From NCBI GenBank assembly GCA_030062745.1, contig CP099854.1, forward strand, positions 8,830,014 through 8,894,013: a stretch of 64,000 nt of DNA, written 5' to 3'. How positions within the stretch are numbered: the stretch's first letter is position 1; every line of letters starts with the position of its first letter. The notes under the pieces were generated by a model, which made no database searches, was not told the origin of the DNA, and saw nothing but the letters and a program-made list of their open reading frames with translations. This DNA is from Capitulum mitella (taxonomy: Eukaryota; Arthropoda; Thecostraca; Pollicipedomorpha; Pollicipedidae). Shown here piece by piece: positions 36,676 through 50,800 of this stretch. Position numbers and translations under genes: made by a program.

Positions 36676-38632
36676 CCGACGCCGCGTGTCCCGACAGGGC
36701 GATCGGCGGCCGGCATAACGCGCTCGTTTCGCCGCGGCACGGCGCCGCCGGGACCGACCGGGCCGGAAGCCGGGCGTTCCTGCGAGCGGAGGCCGGCGCC
36801 GCACGAGGCCCCGGTCGGACATCTCGTCAGCCGGATCGCCGATCCGGCGCCGCCGGCGCCGAGCCGCGGCTCCGCACGGACGGATCCGTCTCCGGTAATG
36901 ACGGCCCGTCCGTCCGGAGGCAGTCCCCCGCCCGCGGCAGTGGCGCGTCCGGAAACGCAACGGCCGGGCCTCGGGAGAAACCACACGGCAATGTGCGGCG
37001 GCGAGGCGCTTAAAAAGGTACGCACGCACATACGGATATGTCTGTTGAAGGCGCAGATGGCGCAAGGGTCGCCAAGACTGCGATAATCTGAAACAGACGC
37101 CGGCTGCGGCGTAGAAGTCGCAGGCCTCCGCGCCTAAAACCGCCGAGGTTTTCGCCAAAGAACGACGCAAACGCCAAGTTTGCAGAGGTTTCAAGCCCTG
37201 AAAAGGCCTGGTCAAACAAGGGTGCTCCTCGGCCGTCCAAAGTCAAAACCAAACCCACGTAACTCCCACGACGCGCGCCGACTACGTCCGCGTGACGTCA
37301 CCGCGGGCGCGCGGCCATAAATGACGTCATCCGAGGATATCGAACGCCACAGGCTCATTGCGGCTGCCGGTCACACACGACGGTCCGTCGCCCTGCGAGT
37401 CCGCCCATCGGGTGGCACGCCGGCGACCTTTCGAGCCACAATCGGCTGCGCCGCGTCCTCTCACCGAGCAGCCCGGCCCGAAAACCGCCGGGAAATTGGC
37501 TATCGATTTCGGCCCGTCACGCCGTGAGTTGCGGCTGCCGCGTCGATACGCCAAGCGGCGTCCGTGAGTGTGGCGTACGAGTCTGAGAGCGTCTCACCGC
37601 CTGCTGAGCCCCCCCCCCCCCACGCAACGCCCTGCCGCCGAGTACAGCGGCCGGACACTGTCAGTGACGGCCTGTAGAACATGGCTGGCAATCCCGGGAG
37701 ATGGGGAGGTCCAGACCCCCATTCAGGTGTTTTAACATCAGACTTACGGCAATGACTGTAAAGAATAGGTCTGAAACCGTACGGCAATGACTAGTATGAA
37801 ATCGTGAAATCGGTCTGGAACGTGGATCTCCCCTAATAATTTTCGGAAATGCTGTGGAGCGACAGTTATCCCCCGACAGGTGGCCGTGACTGGTATGGGC
37901 TTCTGCGTCGACTGCTTTGGCTACCAGTGCCGGCAGCGAAGACCTGCGAGGCTTCATGCGTCAAGGAACGAATTAGTGCCGTTTCGCCTTTCAACACGCC
38001 GCTAAAACTCAGTCAAAATTCAAAATAAAAAATCGTAAGCAAGCTCTGGGGTATGACTGTCATATGATGACGTCATATGTGGGAAAACTCTTACGTCATC
38101 AAGAAACTGCGGCGAAGAGACAAACGCATCTGTATTTCCTTCAATTCTAAGCCCATTGAACAAATATCGGAGTGCGATTTCATGCTTCGATCCATGACCC
38201 ATCTACATTAGATTTAGTTCAGGCACTGCAAGCCACTGGGTCACATCAATCTTAACAATCTGCTCTTTCCACTCTTCTCACCGTCATGAGTGCGGGGTTT
38301 GCCATATAACGATCACTATTTTGCCATAAAACGTCTTGACGTCACACACCAAGCTGTGTGCTGAAATAGCAGTTCTTGTCCAGAGCGCAAAAACAAGAGA
38401 ATAATTCGATAAATGCCCACAGATCTGCGTGAAAATTGTCCCGAAACACGCACACGACCACACAAATGTGTGTGTTCAGTCGTTTGCGGGGCAAAGCAAT
38501 TGCCCACGCTTGGCGACACTCATGCCGCGACCGGTCCGAGCCGCCTGCCGGTATACTGTGCCGCAAGACAAGCAGCGGTCGGCGACCCCAGGCCAAGGCC
38601 GCGCGGCTTTGGAGTACAATGGAGCGGAGAGG

Positions 38633-38633
<1 letters not shown>

Positions 38634-38720
<87 letters not shown>
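38634..38720. repeat. (GA)n dinucleotide microsatellite
   Basis: Essentially uninterrupted GA for about 80 bases, flanked by GGGGAGACCGGAGAGAGAGG. Confidence 0.97.
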
Positions 38721-38723
<3 letters not shown>

Positions 38724-40934
38724 GGGAGACCGGAGAGAGAGGGACAGGAGAGATTACCGACATCACGCACGGCCGAGGGTGACCAGAGCCGGAGGGCGGA
38801 GACCGTCGTCAACCGAGTCAACCGAGAATCGAGCAATGACCTCGTCCCGAGTCAATCCAATCGGAGCCCGCGAGCGAACCGCGTCACCAGAGTCCACAGA
38901 GGCGCGGCGGGCCGGGGCAGCCGCCCGATCGGAGCTTCCGCCGGCGGCGCGGCCGAGGCCGCCCGTTCCGACCCGGACTCCCAGCGCCGAGCCGGGCGAC
39001 ACCGGAACGACCCCCTCACCGCCCCGGCCGGCAATGACCCACATGGCAGCGTCTCCGCGGCGGCGGCCGCCGTCTGGTGGCGGGTCGGCCGCAGCCGCGC
39101 CGGCCCGAGCAAAACACGGGCCGGCGCCGCCAAACCAGGCAGTCCGGCACCAAATACGACCTCCCCCGGCCGGGCCACGGCGGGGGGGGGGGCGCCGGGC
39201 GCCAGCGGCCGGAATGGGCCGTCCGCCTCGGCCGGGGATGTCTGGCCGGTCAGGGCTTTTCTCCGGAACGCCTGGCGATGGGCGGGTTGCGGACCGTCCG
39301 TCTCGGAGTGATTCGTGCCACTCAACGCCCACGACCGGCACGTTACAGGTGTCGCACATGGAGGGAGGAGCGCCCGTCTCTCGGCCCGCGCCGCGGCTCC
39401 AGCCTGCCCCGGCCGGTGATGATGGTGATTTGGGCTGAAGGGCGCGCTGACTGCTGGGCCGTATGTGACGTCACCACGCCCCCGGCTGGTGACGTCGCGA
39501 CTTCACCGAGCACACCGCCAGACATGGCTGAGTGCAGCGTGTTCTGGCTGACGCCCGGGTGACGTCTCGGTCCTGAGGGCGCCGAAATATCGGCGCGGTT
39601 TCGCGCGGACCGCAGCGCTGCGGCCGGCGCAGCCCGCCGTCGGACACGGACGACGTCCGGGACCGGTCGGCGCCGGACGCTCTCCCGCTCCGGACGCGAC
39701 CGCCGAGCCGGTCCTCTCCGGGGCCGCCGGGCGGCTCGGACGGACCGACAAGGCGACACGATGCCGGGAAACACGCCGTCACCGGCGGCAGGCAGCTCGG
39801 CACGACTGCACGAGCTGCTGCTTCCGATAAGGAGTGACCACTGTTGAACAGAAAGCTACCTGTCTCAAGGACAATTTCAGCTTCCATACATTATGATCAG
39901 TGCTTCGCATCTGCATTTCAAGCTTTGGTTGAAAGGTTTCCTATTGGCAAATACGATAATTTCGTCTGCACACCCCACAAATCACTATTCATCCCTTGCA
40001 GACTTTTCTCCAATGTCACGACCACTACGCGGGGCCTCCAGCGAGCGAGCACGGCACGCATCGACGAGAAACCGCCCAGCAGACGGCCACGCCCCGCGGA
40101 CCAGCCGAGCGGACCGGCAGCTCAGCGGACAGGCACACGCCGTCCCGGCCGGCGGCGAACACGCACAGCGGACCCGCCAGCGGACGGCGTCCCTCATCGA
40201 CGGCCGGGCGGACGAACGGCAGCGCCGCGCGGCCACTGCTCAGGACGGCAGGGACAGAGCACCGGCCGGGGCCTGCTGACAGTCCGGCCCGGCCGGCCGG
40301 GGCCGCTCATTATCCAAGAAGTACCGAGCCGCGGTCCCCTGAGGCTACAGCGGCGACGCGACAACACTGTGCACTTAGGCCGAGGAGACGAGAGACAGCC
40401 ACGCGCGGGCCGGACTCGGACCGGAGTCTGAGGACTGCAGGCCAGACTGCAGGACTACTGCGGACTGAGGACAGGGGTCTGGGGCCGGCAGCCGCGGCCG
40501 GCACCGGTCCCCCTTCCGGCGCCCTCTGCAACCCCCCCCCCCCGCCGGCCCGGCGCCACCGCCAGACCCGGTCCGAACTCGAAACACGGCGACTGATGTA
40601 ACGGATCACGACCGAGACCGCGCCGGCTCTCGCACCAAAACCGACGCACGCGGGCGTCGACCTCGTGCGACCAAGCCGGTACCGATCACGAGCGGTACCT
40701 CCAACTGTGTGCACTTGGACAGGGATGTCTGAGTGGTTTTGGTCCAGCAGGCCAAATCATTGCCAAATGAGCCACATGGCCAAATGGGGACCTCGTGCGA
40801 CTACACCGTATCCGTCGATCCACACACGGTACATTTCCAGTTGGGTGAACGGCGACTCGACACCAAGCGCAAATGACAAATCGTGAGAAAAAGACGACAC
40901 AGAGCCGACCACCGGCACCGTAAGCTGACACAAT

Positions 40935-41100
40935 AACTGGCCCCTTGCACCGTAAAAATGCGACGAAGGAATCTTGTTCACCGTGACTGTGCGCCGAAAA
41001 AAATCTCCAATCTTGTGCATCCCGCCCGCATTCAGAAACAGCACCAACCTCGTGCACCGCTCCCATACTGGGACATGACCAGCCTTGTGCACCACGCCCG
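40935..41100. repeat. Degenerate ~36-bp tandem repeat
   Basis: CTTGTGCACC-like blocks recur near 40943, 40973, 41012, 41049 and 41084, with related CCTCGTGCGAC at 40791 and 40664. Confidence 0.6.
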
Positions 41101-43906
41101 TCCTCGGGTCGGCCGGTCCGTGCCGCGCTCCAGGCGGCGGCGGCGGCGGCGGCTTTTACCGGTGGCGGTCCATTACCCCGCTGAGCGGATGACCGGGCCG
41201 CCGGCGGCGGCGGCGATCCGGTGGGAGCCGGGGGCGCTGACGCACTGCGGCCCGGCCGGCCTGGCAGGTCGGGGGTAGCCGGGACCCCGGCAGTAACGAC
41301 GCGTCGGAGACGGCCGCGTCCAGCCCCGCTGTTGGGTACAGCGGTACGGCACGCGGCAAACGAGGGAAGGACACCGAGGTTAAAAGGATCTGCTTCACGC
41401 AACGTTCACAGGCGCTGTGTTTGATCAGGCGAGAGTTCAGGGGGAAGCGTCCCTGAACTTAGCCCGCCGTCTCGCAGGGATGGTGTCAGTTGAACGTACC
41501 GTCTTGAAAGTAAAGACTGCTTCTTCGGCCGCGTGCCGCATAGCCAACATTCCCGTTAAAGTAATCCATATGTGTTCGATCGCTACGGACCCTGCACAAT
41601 GTTATATAACTTCACATTATAAAACCATAACATAGACTGTTTTTCCGGCCAATTTCCGACCACACCGCTGAGCTATTCCGGCACGCGAGATGTTTGCTGG
41701 AAGTTCCTCCACTTAGCTGACCACATACGCCCCGTCTGCCGGCACGCTTGCTGCATGGTGGCGAGGCAAACACGGGGCCCGTCACGACAGGCGATCGAGA
41801 ACATTTCAGTCCCAAACAATGGCCCAGACGTGAGCTGAACAGAGCCAAGCTGCGAACCTCACAGTCGCCTCCCCATGTTCACCACAAGACAATACTCCGG
41901 CCTCGACCGCCGCCTCGTCTCCCCAGTCTGAGGTCGTCCGCCGCCTCCGACCATTCGCCTCTTTCCCCGTTCCGGGCTTTTCTGCCGGCCGTCCAACCGA
42001 CATACCGCCGGCGGCGGCTGCCACGCCCGACTCCCCTGCGCGGAGGTGCCGCGAGCAAAACAGCTCCTTCAACGGCCGATTTCCGGCCCGGTTTACGGCC
42101 CGGATCCGGCGTAGGATTGAACACAGGAAATCGGCTTACGCTGACTCCGAGCCGGGGTGCTTCGTTGCGCCTCATCGCCCGTTAACGAGGGCACCGGTCA
42201 CATAACGTGCCCTCTACCCCGCCCCGGCGCTCTCTCTCGGCGTCCGTTCCTTTTTAATGGTCTTGGCTCGTCTATGGCTCAGCTTTGTGGAGTCAGGAGG
42301 TGGAAGCGGTATACGCGAGGGTGAATGGAGGAGCGTTCGAAAATCGGTGCCGCCAGCGCCATTTCGATGCAGTTCGCTTTATCGCTGCACCGCGGGGCTA
42401 ATGTTAAATTTATCCAAAGTGCGGACGGTCGCCGCAGACGCCGACCGTCTGCAGCCCCATGGCCAGCTGCATTCGGGTCATGTTAAATTATCGGAAGACG
42501 GGAGTGCTGGGACGCCCTGCTAAAGGCGGGTGAAAGGAACCTCGCGGCCCAGGAATTCTTTCATGTAACAAGAACTAAACACCCCATCGACATGCCTTGT
42601 GTGATTTGGCGTGGAGTATCGGTTGGGGAACCCCATATTTAAAGGAAGAAACTTCCGGGTACCAACGGAAACTGCGTTCGCCCACGAGCAACACGGCGGA
42701 TGTCAGTGCGCCCTCTCCGTGCTATGACTTATGCGCCTCACACCACTCCAAACTGCCAATACATCACGCGCTCACGACTGCCTATCCAACACAAATTAAA
42801 AGTCCCCTTCCCGCATGGATAAGGCCATTCGACGGCTACACCAGAGCTGCGCACACCTCTCAGACGGAGCGCATTTGTGTCTGAGCACCTGTATTCCGGC
42901 GTGCGAGTTGACGGCGGCCTGTGACGCGGGCAGGCTGGTAACCCGAGTTCCCCTCAGGAGGGCGGAGGAGGGGGCAAATGTTGTCATACGCCACCGGCAT
43001 ATGACGACAATGATAGGAAAAAAGAACCATTTTATGTCAATGGCCTCATGTTTGAAGCAGATGGAAAAACATGTTTGCTTTCGCAGCATATCATATTTGC
43101 TTTTGCAGCATATTCAGGAATCACTTCTACGTATTCCTGCGAAATCGCTAAATATTTAGTGTGGACCGCTTGGTTCGCGGGGAGGGGCGTGGTCCCCATG
43201 CCCCCCCCCCCGCCCCCAATATGTCCCTGACCACGGACCGGCCGAGTCCATCTGACTGTAAGCCGGGCCACTCCGAATTCTGGACGTGTGCACAGCAGAC
43301 AAACCGTCCGCTACCCTCGCCCCAGATTCCAGGGAGCGCATCCGCGAAACTGTCGTCAGTTCCTAAACCGGTCCTCGCCGTCAATGCCTGTTGCACACCG
43401 GCTTAACACAATGGCAACGGCGTGTCATCGTCGGCCAAATATCAGTGCGCTCCAAATAAAAATGGCCATGGCTGAAAGCCAAAGCGGGCAGAACATACAC
43501 CTACAGCAGGTTTTCAACGAGAAGCTTTCAAAGTTTTGTGCGCATAAACCATTCCGTGATTCACATTCGGGTTTCCGCAAAATCACTTTCATTTTGCGAT
43601 CACCGTCACAGCACCATAACGGTGGGTCCCGCGCGCCCAATCCGCGTGCAATCTTCCTTTCGGACCGGCACCGCCAAGTGCGGACGATATATTCCGGCCG
43701 CCTGGCGTCTGAGCACCGGCTGCAGCTGCGTCCGGGAGGGGGCGGGGGTCTGTACCGCACAGGAGCGGTCCCACGCGGCCCGGCCCAATATAGAGGCGGC
43801 GGCCCGGAATAGCCGGCGGCGGCCGAGTCCGGCCCGAGACGGTCCGCACCTGGCCGCCACTGACCGGCGGCGGCAGACGGCGGCGGCCGCAGACGGCCAC
43901 CGGGTC

Positions 43907-44160
<254 letters not shown>

Positions 44161-44446
44161 GGGCTGGGACAGACAAGGGACGAGACGGATGGTCAGACCG
44201 ACGGACATCCAGACACAGAGGGAAGACGAGACGGACCGACGGGCGGACTCGGACAAACTGGCGCCCTCGGAGAGATCCGAATCTATCCGGGGAGACGGGC
44301 CGGCACATGAAAACCGGGACAAACCCCGAACCACCCGCACAATGTCGAACACACCGACACGCAAATTCAAATACACTTGGTCCCCTGGACGGACGAACAA
44401 ACAGCTGGACTACATGGGGTGCCCCGACATTTGTGCCATGTACATA

Positions 44447-44487
44447 TTGTATTGTGTTGTGTTGTATCGTGTTGTGTTGTATTGTGT
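44447..44487. repeat. (TTGTG)n pentanucleotide repeat
   Basis: Imperfect TTGTG/TTGTA units, about eight copies. Confidence 0.85.
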
Positions 44488-45580
44488 AATGTACTGACGG
44501 ACTTGGACACACTAGGGTGGACTAGAGCAGACTGTGACAACTGACAAACTACCCAGGCAGTCAGGCACACCGGCATGCACATTTTAACAAACTCCGTCAC
44601 CTGGACACACTTTGATCAGCCGAGGAGCCCATACAGACACCTGAACAGACTTGGCCAGACTCGGGCGGGTCACGACCGGACCCGACAGACTAGAACTGAC
44701 TCGGGCAGGCGGACGGACGGGCAGACTCCACGTGTTCCGCCACAAATCAGACGGGAGACAGCTCGCCGACGGCCGGCTGGTGGAGACAAGGTGCGACTTT
44801 CGCCTGCACCCGGCGAGACGCGCCACAAACGTCCGCCACGCGGCATGAAACCGGGTCGCTGGCGCGGCCACCAAAGGCCAGACCGTTCCTCTTGTTCGTG
44901 TCCCGGCTGCGCCCCCCATCACGCCCCTGGCACGGGGAGGCAGCCCTGCCGCTGGGAACGTCGCCTGGAGACGCGCTGCCCGCGGAGGAGGGACCGGAAA
45001 CGGTCCGGCCGCGGCCGCCGCGGCGGACCAGACCGGTCTGACCGCGGCCGGCGGGGACTCGACACGGCCGTCCGTGAAGCGCCTCGGGCCCGAGGGACGT
45101 GAACACGCCCGCAACGGTGGTAACGGATCCGTTCTCATCCATTTTACTTTCGTCCAGTTTTCCATGTCGTTCATACTGTTATCAACACATCGACTAAAAT
45201 GTTGACAATTCCTAATATTTTTCTTTCAAACGCACGAACCTAAATGTTCTGTTATTAAACGACCCGAATTCACCACAAGCGATCTGATGTGTAGCCGGGG
45301 TCGAGACAAAGGTTGATATGACGACGCCGAAGGCGGTGCCGCCGCGTCGAGAGCGGGACAAGGCCGGCGACGGCCGAGGCGAGGCGAGGCGAGGCGAGGT
45401 GAGGCGAGGGCAGGCGCCTCGCCGGCCTCGCGGTCGGAGCGCCGTCACCGAAGTGGGTGGTCACAATGCGAGGAGCAGCGCTGAGCTGACGCTGAGGCCA
45501 AAACGTCACGCGTCGAGGCGACACGGGCCCTGTGTTTACGTGGCAGTCGAGGGCATAGCCACGGCTCAAAATCTGAAGAA

Positions 45581-45770
45581 CGTCGGCACTATTTCTGCCC
45601 AGCTATAGGACGACGCCCAACTTTGGCTAAATGTCGCCAAACCTGAGGAAGAAGCGGACTCCTGTCCCATACGTCGGCACTAAGTCATTTCTGCCCAATT
45701 CTGCGACGCCCAACTTTGGCTAAATGTCGCCAAACCTGAATAAGAAACAGGCTCCTGTCCCGTACGGTGA
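45581..45770. repeat. Tandem duplication, ~92-bp unit
   Basis: CGTCGGCACT recurs at 45581 and 45672. CGACGCCCAACTTTGGCTAA recurs at 45611 and 45704, followed in both by ATGTCGCCAAACCTGA. The two copies differ by small indels. Confidence 0.9.
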
Positions 45771-46264
45771 AGCCCGCGATACACACCTGTGAATCGGCCA
45801 CCGTCGGAGGCGCGACACGGAGCGGGCGGCACACAACACGCCGTGAAGTCTGCTCGTGCAGTTCTGCCGGTGCCAGACAAACCGACGACGGACACAGATC
45901 AGCCGCGGCGTCCTCGCCCCAGTTTCCCAGGCGGCGGAGACACCAACGAGTTCCCGCGAACCCGACCGACCACCGAGGATGTGTCAGCCGTTATACTTGG
46001 AACCACGCGTGACGAACAACCGTACCTTTTGATCCCAGAGCATAGGCGCATCTGCCGCTGAACAAAGGAAACGCCCGTCCCGACCTTGCCCTCACAAAAC
46101 ACCGTCCACTGCCATCACGGCCAGGTCCGTGGCGAGCGTGTCCAGGGGTGACCCGGGTTCAGGCCTCGTGCGTGACGCTCACGGCGCACCGGGCCGCGCA
46201 CTGCCGACCAACTCGCCGCAGTCCAGGCCCCTCACAGCCGGCCTCAACCCGATCATGCGACTCT

Positions 46265-46425
46265 CCGGCCTTCTCCACTGTAGGGGAGCTACACACACCC
46301 TGCGACCCTCCGGCCTTCTCCACTGTAGGGGAGCTGCACACGCCCTGCGACCCCCCGGCCTTCCCCACTGTAGGGGAGCTGCACACGTCCCTGCAACCCT
46401 CCGGCCTTCTCCACTGCAGCCGAGC
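46265..46425. repeat. 45-bp minisatellite, four units
   Basis: CCGGCCTTCTCCACTG starts units at 46265, 46310, 46355 and 46401; the shared middle is TAGGGGAGCTGCACAC. Confidence 0.93.
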
Positions 46426-46814
46426 GATCACCACTCCGCTGCCGGCACACAGGCCCGGGCAGCTCTTCGCGCGAGGAGACGCCGCGGCGGCGAGCAGTGG
46501 CGCGGCGGTGGGTGGCCGCTCTCCGCCGCGGCTGGCGGCAGGGGGGCGGGGCGGCGGCCGTCCGGGCCGTGTCGGTCCGCCCCCTCCCCCCACACCCACT
46601 GGCCAGCGCTCACTGACAACAATGGACAGACGACAGGCCCAAAGACGGCAGGGAAAGACAGCTGATGGACTGCAGGCCGTGGAGAACGACAGAGCTGCCA
46701 GGCAGGCACGTAGCCGGAGGGAGGGGGAGGGGGCAGAGGCAGTCGTCCCCTTAGGTTTTTCTTTCAGGGCCCCTGAAAGAAACCCTCTGAACCTTTTGAA
46801 AGCTAACGATTCTC

Positions 46815-47000
46815 AAACCCTCCATACCGATATAGGAGACCCATAGGAGACCATCTGACGCTATAGGAGGCCCCATTATGCTATAGGAGGCTACCTTGTG
46901 CTCATGGAGGCCCCCTTGAAGGTATAGGAAGTCTCCTTAACGCCATACGAGGCCACCCTTGAGCCACAGGTGGCCGCTGCAAATCAGGTATCTTTTGGGC
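46815..47000. repeat. Degenerate CTATAGGAGGCC tandem repeat
   Basis: CTATAGGAGGC-like motifs recur about every 25-32 bases (for example 46860, 46881) and decay toward 47000. Confidence 0.7.
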
Positions 47001-47639
47001 TACGGGAAGTCATCTCAACACTTCTTGGCGGGGGCCCCTGTTGGGTCCCTCTAAGGTCCCCTTAGGGTCAGGAGACCCCTTCTGGGGATCAGCCCCTCCC
47101 CGCCGATTCCTGGGTAGGTGCCTGCTGCCAGATGAGTGCTGCACGTGGAGAAGTGAAAGTGTAGGAAACATGGCCGACGGGAATGAGAACAGGAGGGAAA
47201 AGCAAAAACAGCAAACCATTCATGTCATCGGATGTTATCAACTAACGGTCTTAGGTCATTAAACAGCGAGCTACACAATCGTCCACAATACCAAACCAGC
47301 CGGGCGCCGTAAGAATAACACAAAACCGGCCTAGATCGACGACTTCATATCCCACCGGGCCGATGTACAACAGGAGTCCGACCACAAATACCCAGACGGT
47401 CCTCCACGATCGGTGGCGCCATGCAGTGGTTACCGCGCTCGCCCTGTGGCCGAAGGTCCCCGGTCTGAGTCAGCTTAATGGCGAGATTTCGCCGTCCTCC
47501 GCGACAACCGGCGTGAGAGGCTGGGACGCCAAACGACCCTGGCGGTCGAGAGCGTCGAAAAAATGTCCGACAACCGTCAACCAACCGCCACCGACTGCAA
47601 CGCCATCAGCCCTCGGCTACAAAGCATCGATCACACGGA

Positions 47640-48000
47640 CAAAGGCAATCGATTCATCTGCCCCAAGTCATCCGTCCATTAGCCACCAGTCACCAGTTCG
47701 TCAGTCACAAGCTGGCGGTCCATCAGTCACCGGTCCATCGTGCCATCCAAAGTGAACCCCATGCCCACCCGACAAACGGCGGACCCACCAGACGCCAGTG
47801 TTCGGTTCATCAGACACCAGTCTACAGTTCTGGGTCATCGGTCCGCTGGTGCATCGGTCATCGGTCCACAAGCGCGTCGGTCTTCGGCCATCGGTCCACT
47901 GGTGCATCAGTCATCGGTCATCAGTCCACTGGCACATCGGTCATCGATCACCGGTCCACTGGTGCATCGGTCATCAGTCCACTGGTGTATTGGTCCGTCT
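47640..48000. repeat. Degenerate repeat of CATCGGTCCACTGGTG
   Basis: GTCATCGGTC, CAGTCCACTGG and TGCATCGGTCATC recur at irregular intervals. Probably a decayed minisatellite with nested units. Confidence 0.7.
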
Positions 48001-48394
48001 GTCGCAAGTCATCGGTTATCGGTCTACCCCCCTCCCCGCACGGCCGGTCCGAGGGACGCCTGAGGGGGGACGGGAAGCCGGGAGGGGCCATTCCCACGGG
48101 AACGGGCCGTCGACAATCGGCCCTCGCTCGGCCTCTTTTGACTCGCTGGTGGCTGACCCACGGCAGAGCAGATGGGCTGAAAGATGAGTGGCTCCCATTC
48201 AACGACCGGCGACGGTGCGCATTGATTATTTATTGATTTACTGATTTATTGATCGGTTTGTCCATGCATTTCATTTCATTCATTTGTTGGTGAACTGGAG
48301 CCGACGAAGCGTAAAATAGTAAAAAGTCGGTAAAATGAGATAAGAATCAATATCACACTGTCTCTGCTCTGTGTGCCCGCTTTAGGACTTTCCA

Positions 48395-48545
48395 CTCACG
48401 GTTACTTTGCGTCGCAGGCGCCCACACCGGTTTCCACAGGGACGGAGAAATGCTGACATCACCCGGGCTCGAACCGCTGACCTTCTGCTTCGGCCGCGAC
48501 CACGCGACGGCTGCATGGTGCCGTCAGCTTCCGAGTGTGTTCGGG
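48395..48545 (-). mobile_element. tRNA-derived SINE-like fragment
   Basis: On the - strand a tRNA-like stretch reads GTGGTCGCGGCCGAAGCAGA and then AGGTCAGCGGTTCGAGCCCG, containing a B box (GGTTCGAGCCC). It continues into GATGTCAGCATTTCTCCGTC. Confidence 0.5.
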
Positions 48546-50157
48546 GACTTCCCAGGTTATCGGCAACGGAACCAGCCAGGATTAACAGCAGTCGAGCGGT
48601 GTGTACGCGCGTTTTTCTCCTTTGTCTACTGAAGCCGAGTTAAACGGCAGCAACGACGCCTGCGCGTCGTATTCGTCCAGATGTTGTCCCAGCCCAGACT
48701 CCGGTTGAGACAGCGATGCGCTATACGTGCAACGGACAAGCGCATCGATGGACGGACGGCACATTTCCGGACAGCAGGCGGTCACAACGGACGTCCCATC
48801 AGCGCGAGGAAACAGATCCTGACCTCGGCCGCCGTTCCCACGCATCGCTCGCCACGGCCGCGCAAAAACCGCCCCGGGCATCGATCGAGCCGTGCCCGGG
48901 AACAGCGCGCGAGCGAGAGGCTAACCGATGCTGACCGTCAGACCCCCCCGGGGTCGCCCCCCCCCCCGGCCGGGGCGAGGTGGCGAACAGGCTTCCAGCG
49001 GACCGCCAGAGGTCAGGCAGGTCACGTTCGGAACGGTCGCCAGCTAGTCTGCACGAGTCGACATCGACGACATCTGGATATGTGAGTCGGGAGTGGGACA
49101 TCTCATATGGGTGTGATGTCGAGTTCACACTGAGGCCACGCCGACGTCACACCGGAGCCAGTAACTCTGACGCCACAGAGGTTGTTCCATTCCGTTCCCG
49201 ACGACCCCCGTAACGCAGCGGCGGGCACAAGGGTCACTCGCGGAGCAGAGCACCAGTCTCTCAGCACTGCTGCTGTTCTCACTGCCCTTGGATTGCAGCG
49301 ACACTCATCGCTGACCTGGACGGGGCGCCTGAGAAAGTCACGGGCCGCCGCCCAGACGTCCTGCCGGTCGGAATGTAGTTCAAATGCACCACAGCGGGCC
49401 AGGCGTCCCCAACTTCCCCAAGACGAGCGCATCCCGAGTGAGCGGCGCGCAAAGGAAGACGGGCCCGAGACGCCGCCCCTCACATCCGATCAGGAGCGAT
49501 CTCGAAGAGCTGCGCTTCTACGAACGCCGTGCATGCCGCAATATCCAAGTCCCGATTGTCTGAGCTTCCCTCGCGCCCGGCGCAAGCAGCAGACGGCGAA
49601 CAGAAACGCACACTCCTTGCCCGGCCACGCAAACGCTGGCAGAAAGACGGCGTTCGCGACAGGACTTCCAGTGCGCCGGGACCTCTGACGTAAGACACGC
49701 GGCCACACACCGCCCGTGTATTCCGGGGCAGTTGGCGGCAGAGAATAACGGCCTCCGGAGCCAAGGTTCGGACGCACGCGCAGCGTCAGCGTTATAACGT
49801 CCGTCGAAGCCGGTGATTTCGCACGGAAATGACATCACTTCAGACCACGTCCGAACAGAAAAAGGCCGAGAAAAACGAGACATTCCAATGACTTCACCAC
49901 CGCCACCTGACACTACCCGGCCATACGAGAGTTCAAACGTACGCTGAAAACTGAAATCTATCCACGCTGTGCCTGTCTGAGATCCATTTCATTGTTTTAT
50001 TAAGCTGCCTTACAGCCGAAGTTGAACGAGGCGCTCATAAAGCTAATCCGTCCGGCACTCAGAAGTCCAAACAACTCATTAAAACAGCGACCCGACTTCA
50101 ACTTAGAAAACCAGCAAGGCGCGGTCAACGGCCGACCAGCGGCTGCCACAGGTCACC

Positions 50158-50460
50158 AGACGGACACAAACGCCGGCAGACAGACATACAGACGGACGGA
50201 CGGACAGACAGACATACAACATACAGACGGGCGAACAGACGAACAGACAGACACACAGACGGCTACACACACGGGCAGACAGACGCACACAGACTGACAG
50301 ACGGACAGACAGACGCACAGACGGCTAGACAAACACACACACACGGGCAGACAGACATACAGACAGACTGACAGACGGACAGACACACCGACGGCTAGGC
50401 AAACACACACACGGGAAGAAAGACCTGCAGACAGACTGACAGACGGACAGACAGACCGGG
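50158..50460. repeat. Degenerate (ACAG/ACGG)n microsatellite
   Basis: ACAGACGGACAG-type units interrupted by ACACACACGGGC and CTAGGCAAACAC. A higher-order block of about 62-66 bases, each with ACGGCTA, recurs near 50268, 50329 and 50391. Confidence 0.85.
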
Positions 50461-50699
50461 CCGGACCGGTGCTGCCCGGTCCGATAACAGTCGGCTCCGA
50501 GTACGCCCGCATCATAGCCGGCGGCGGCCGGCCGTGACCGCCGGCCGGCCACACCAGCTGGGGACACGCCCCGCCGGCGGCGCCGCACGAACCGCCGGCC
50601 CGGGCGTGACTCAGCCGCCAGGAACGCGTTCATGAGGCGTCGCGTGCGCCGCTCCGGGGTGGTCGGCGCGACGCCGTCGCCGGCGAGACCGGCGTCGGC

Positions 50700-50800
50700 T
50701 TCGGCGGCCGCGCCGCGCCGCTGCTCAACTCCCCGCCGGGCCGGGCGTCGCTGCCGGCGCCCCGCGCCCTTGCGGGAATCGAACCGTGGACCTCGCGGTC
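50700..50800 (-). mobile_element. Possible tRNA/SINE fragment
   Basis: On the - strand GAGGTCCACGGTTCGATTCC matches a tRNA T-arm and pol III B box, but no convincing A box or acceptor stem is seen. Confidence 0.3.

Noticed and set aside
36237-37086. His/Pro/Gln-rich frames
   Set aside because: Reading frames through an 18-bp minisatellite, which keeps every frame open.
38413-39438. 341-codon frame with a Glu-Arg run
   Set aside because: The run comes from (GA)n, and the remainder is GC-driven with no family match.
39430-39480. Fourth copy of the retroelement-like 50-bp unit (GGGCGCGCTGACTGCTG)
   Set aside because: Only a short stretch resembles it and the AATAAA-bearing part is missing; chance is likely.
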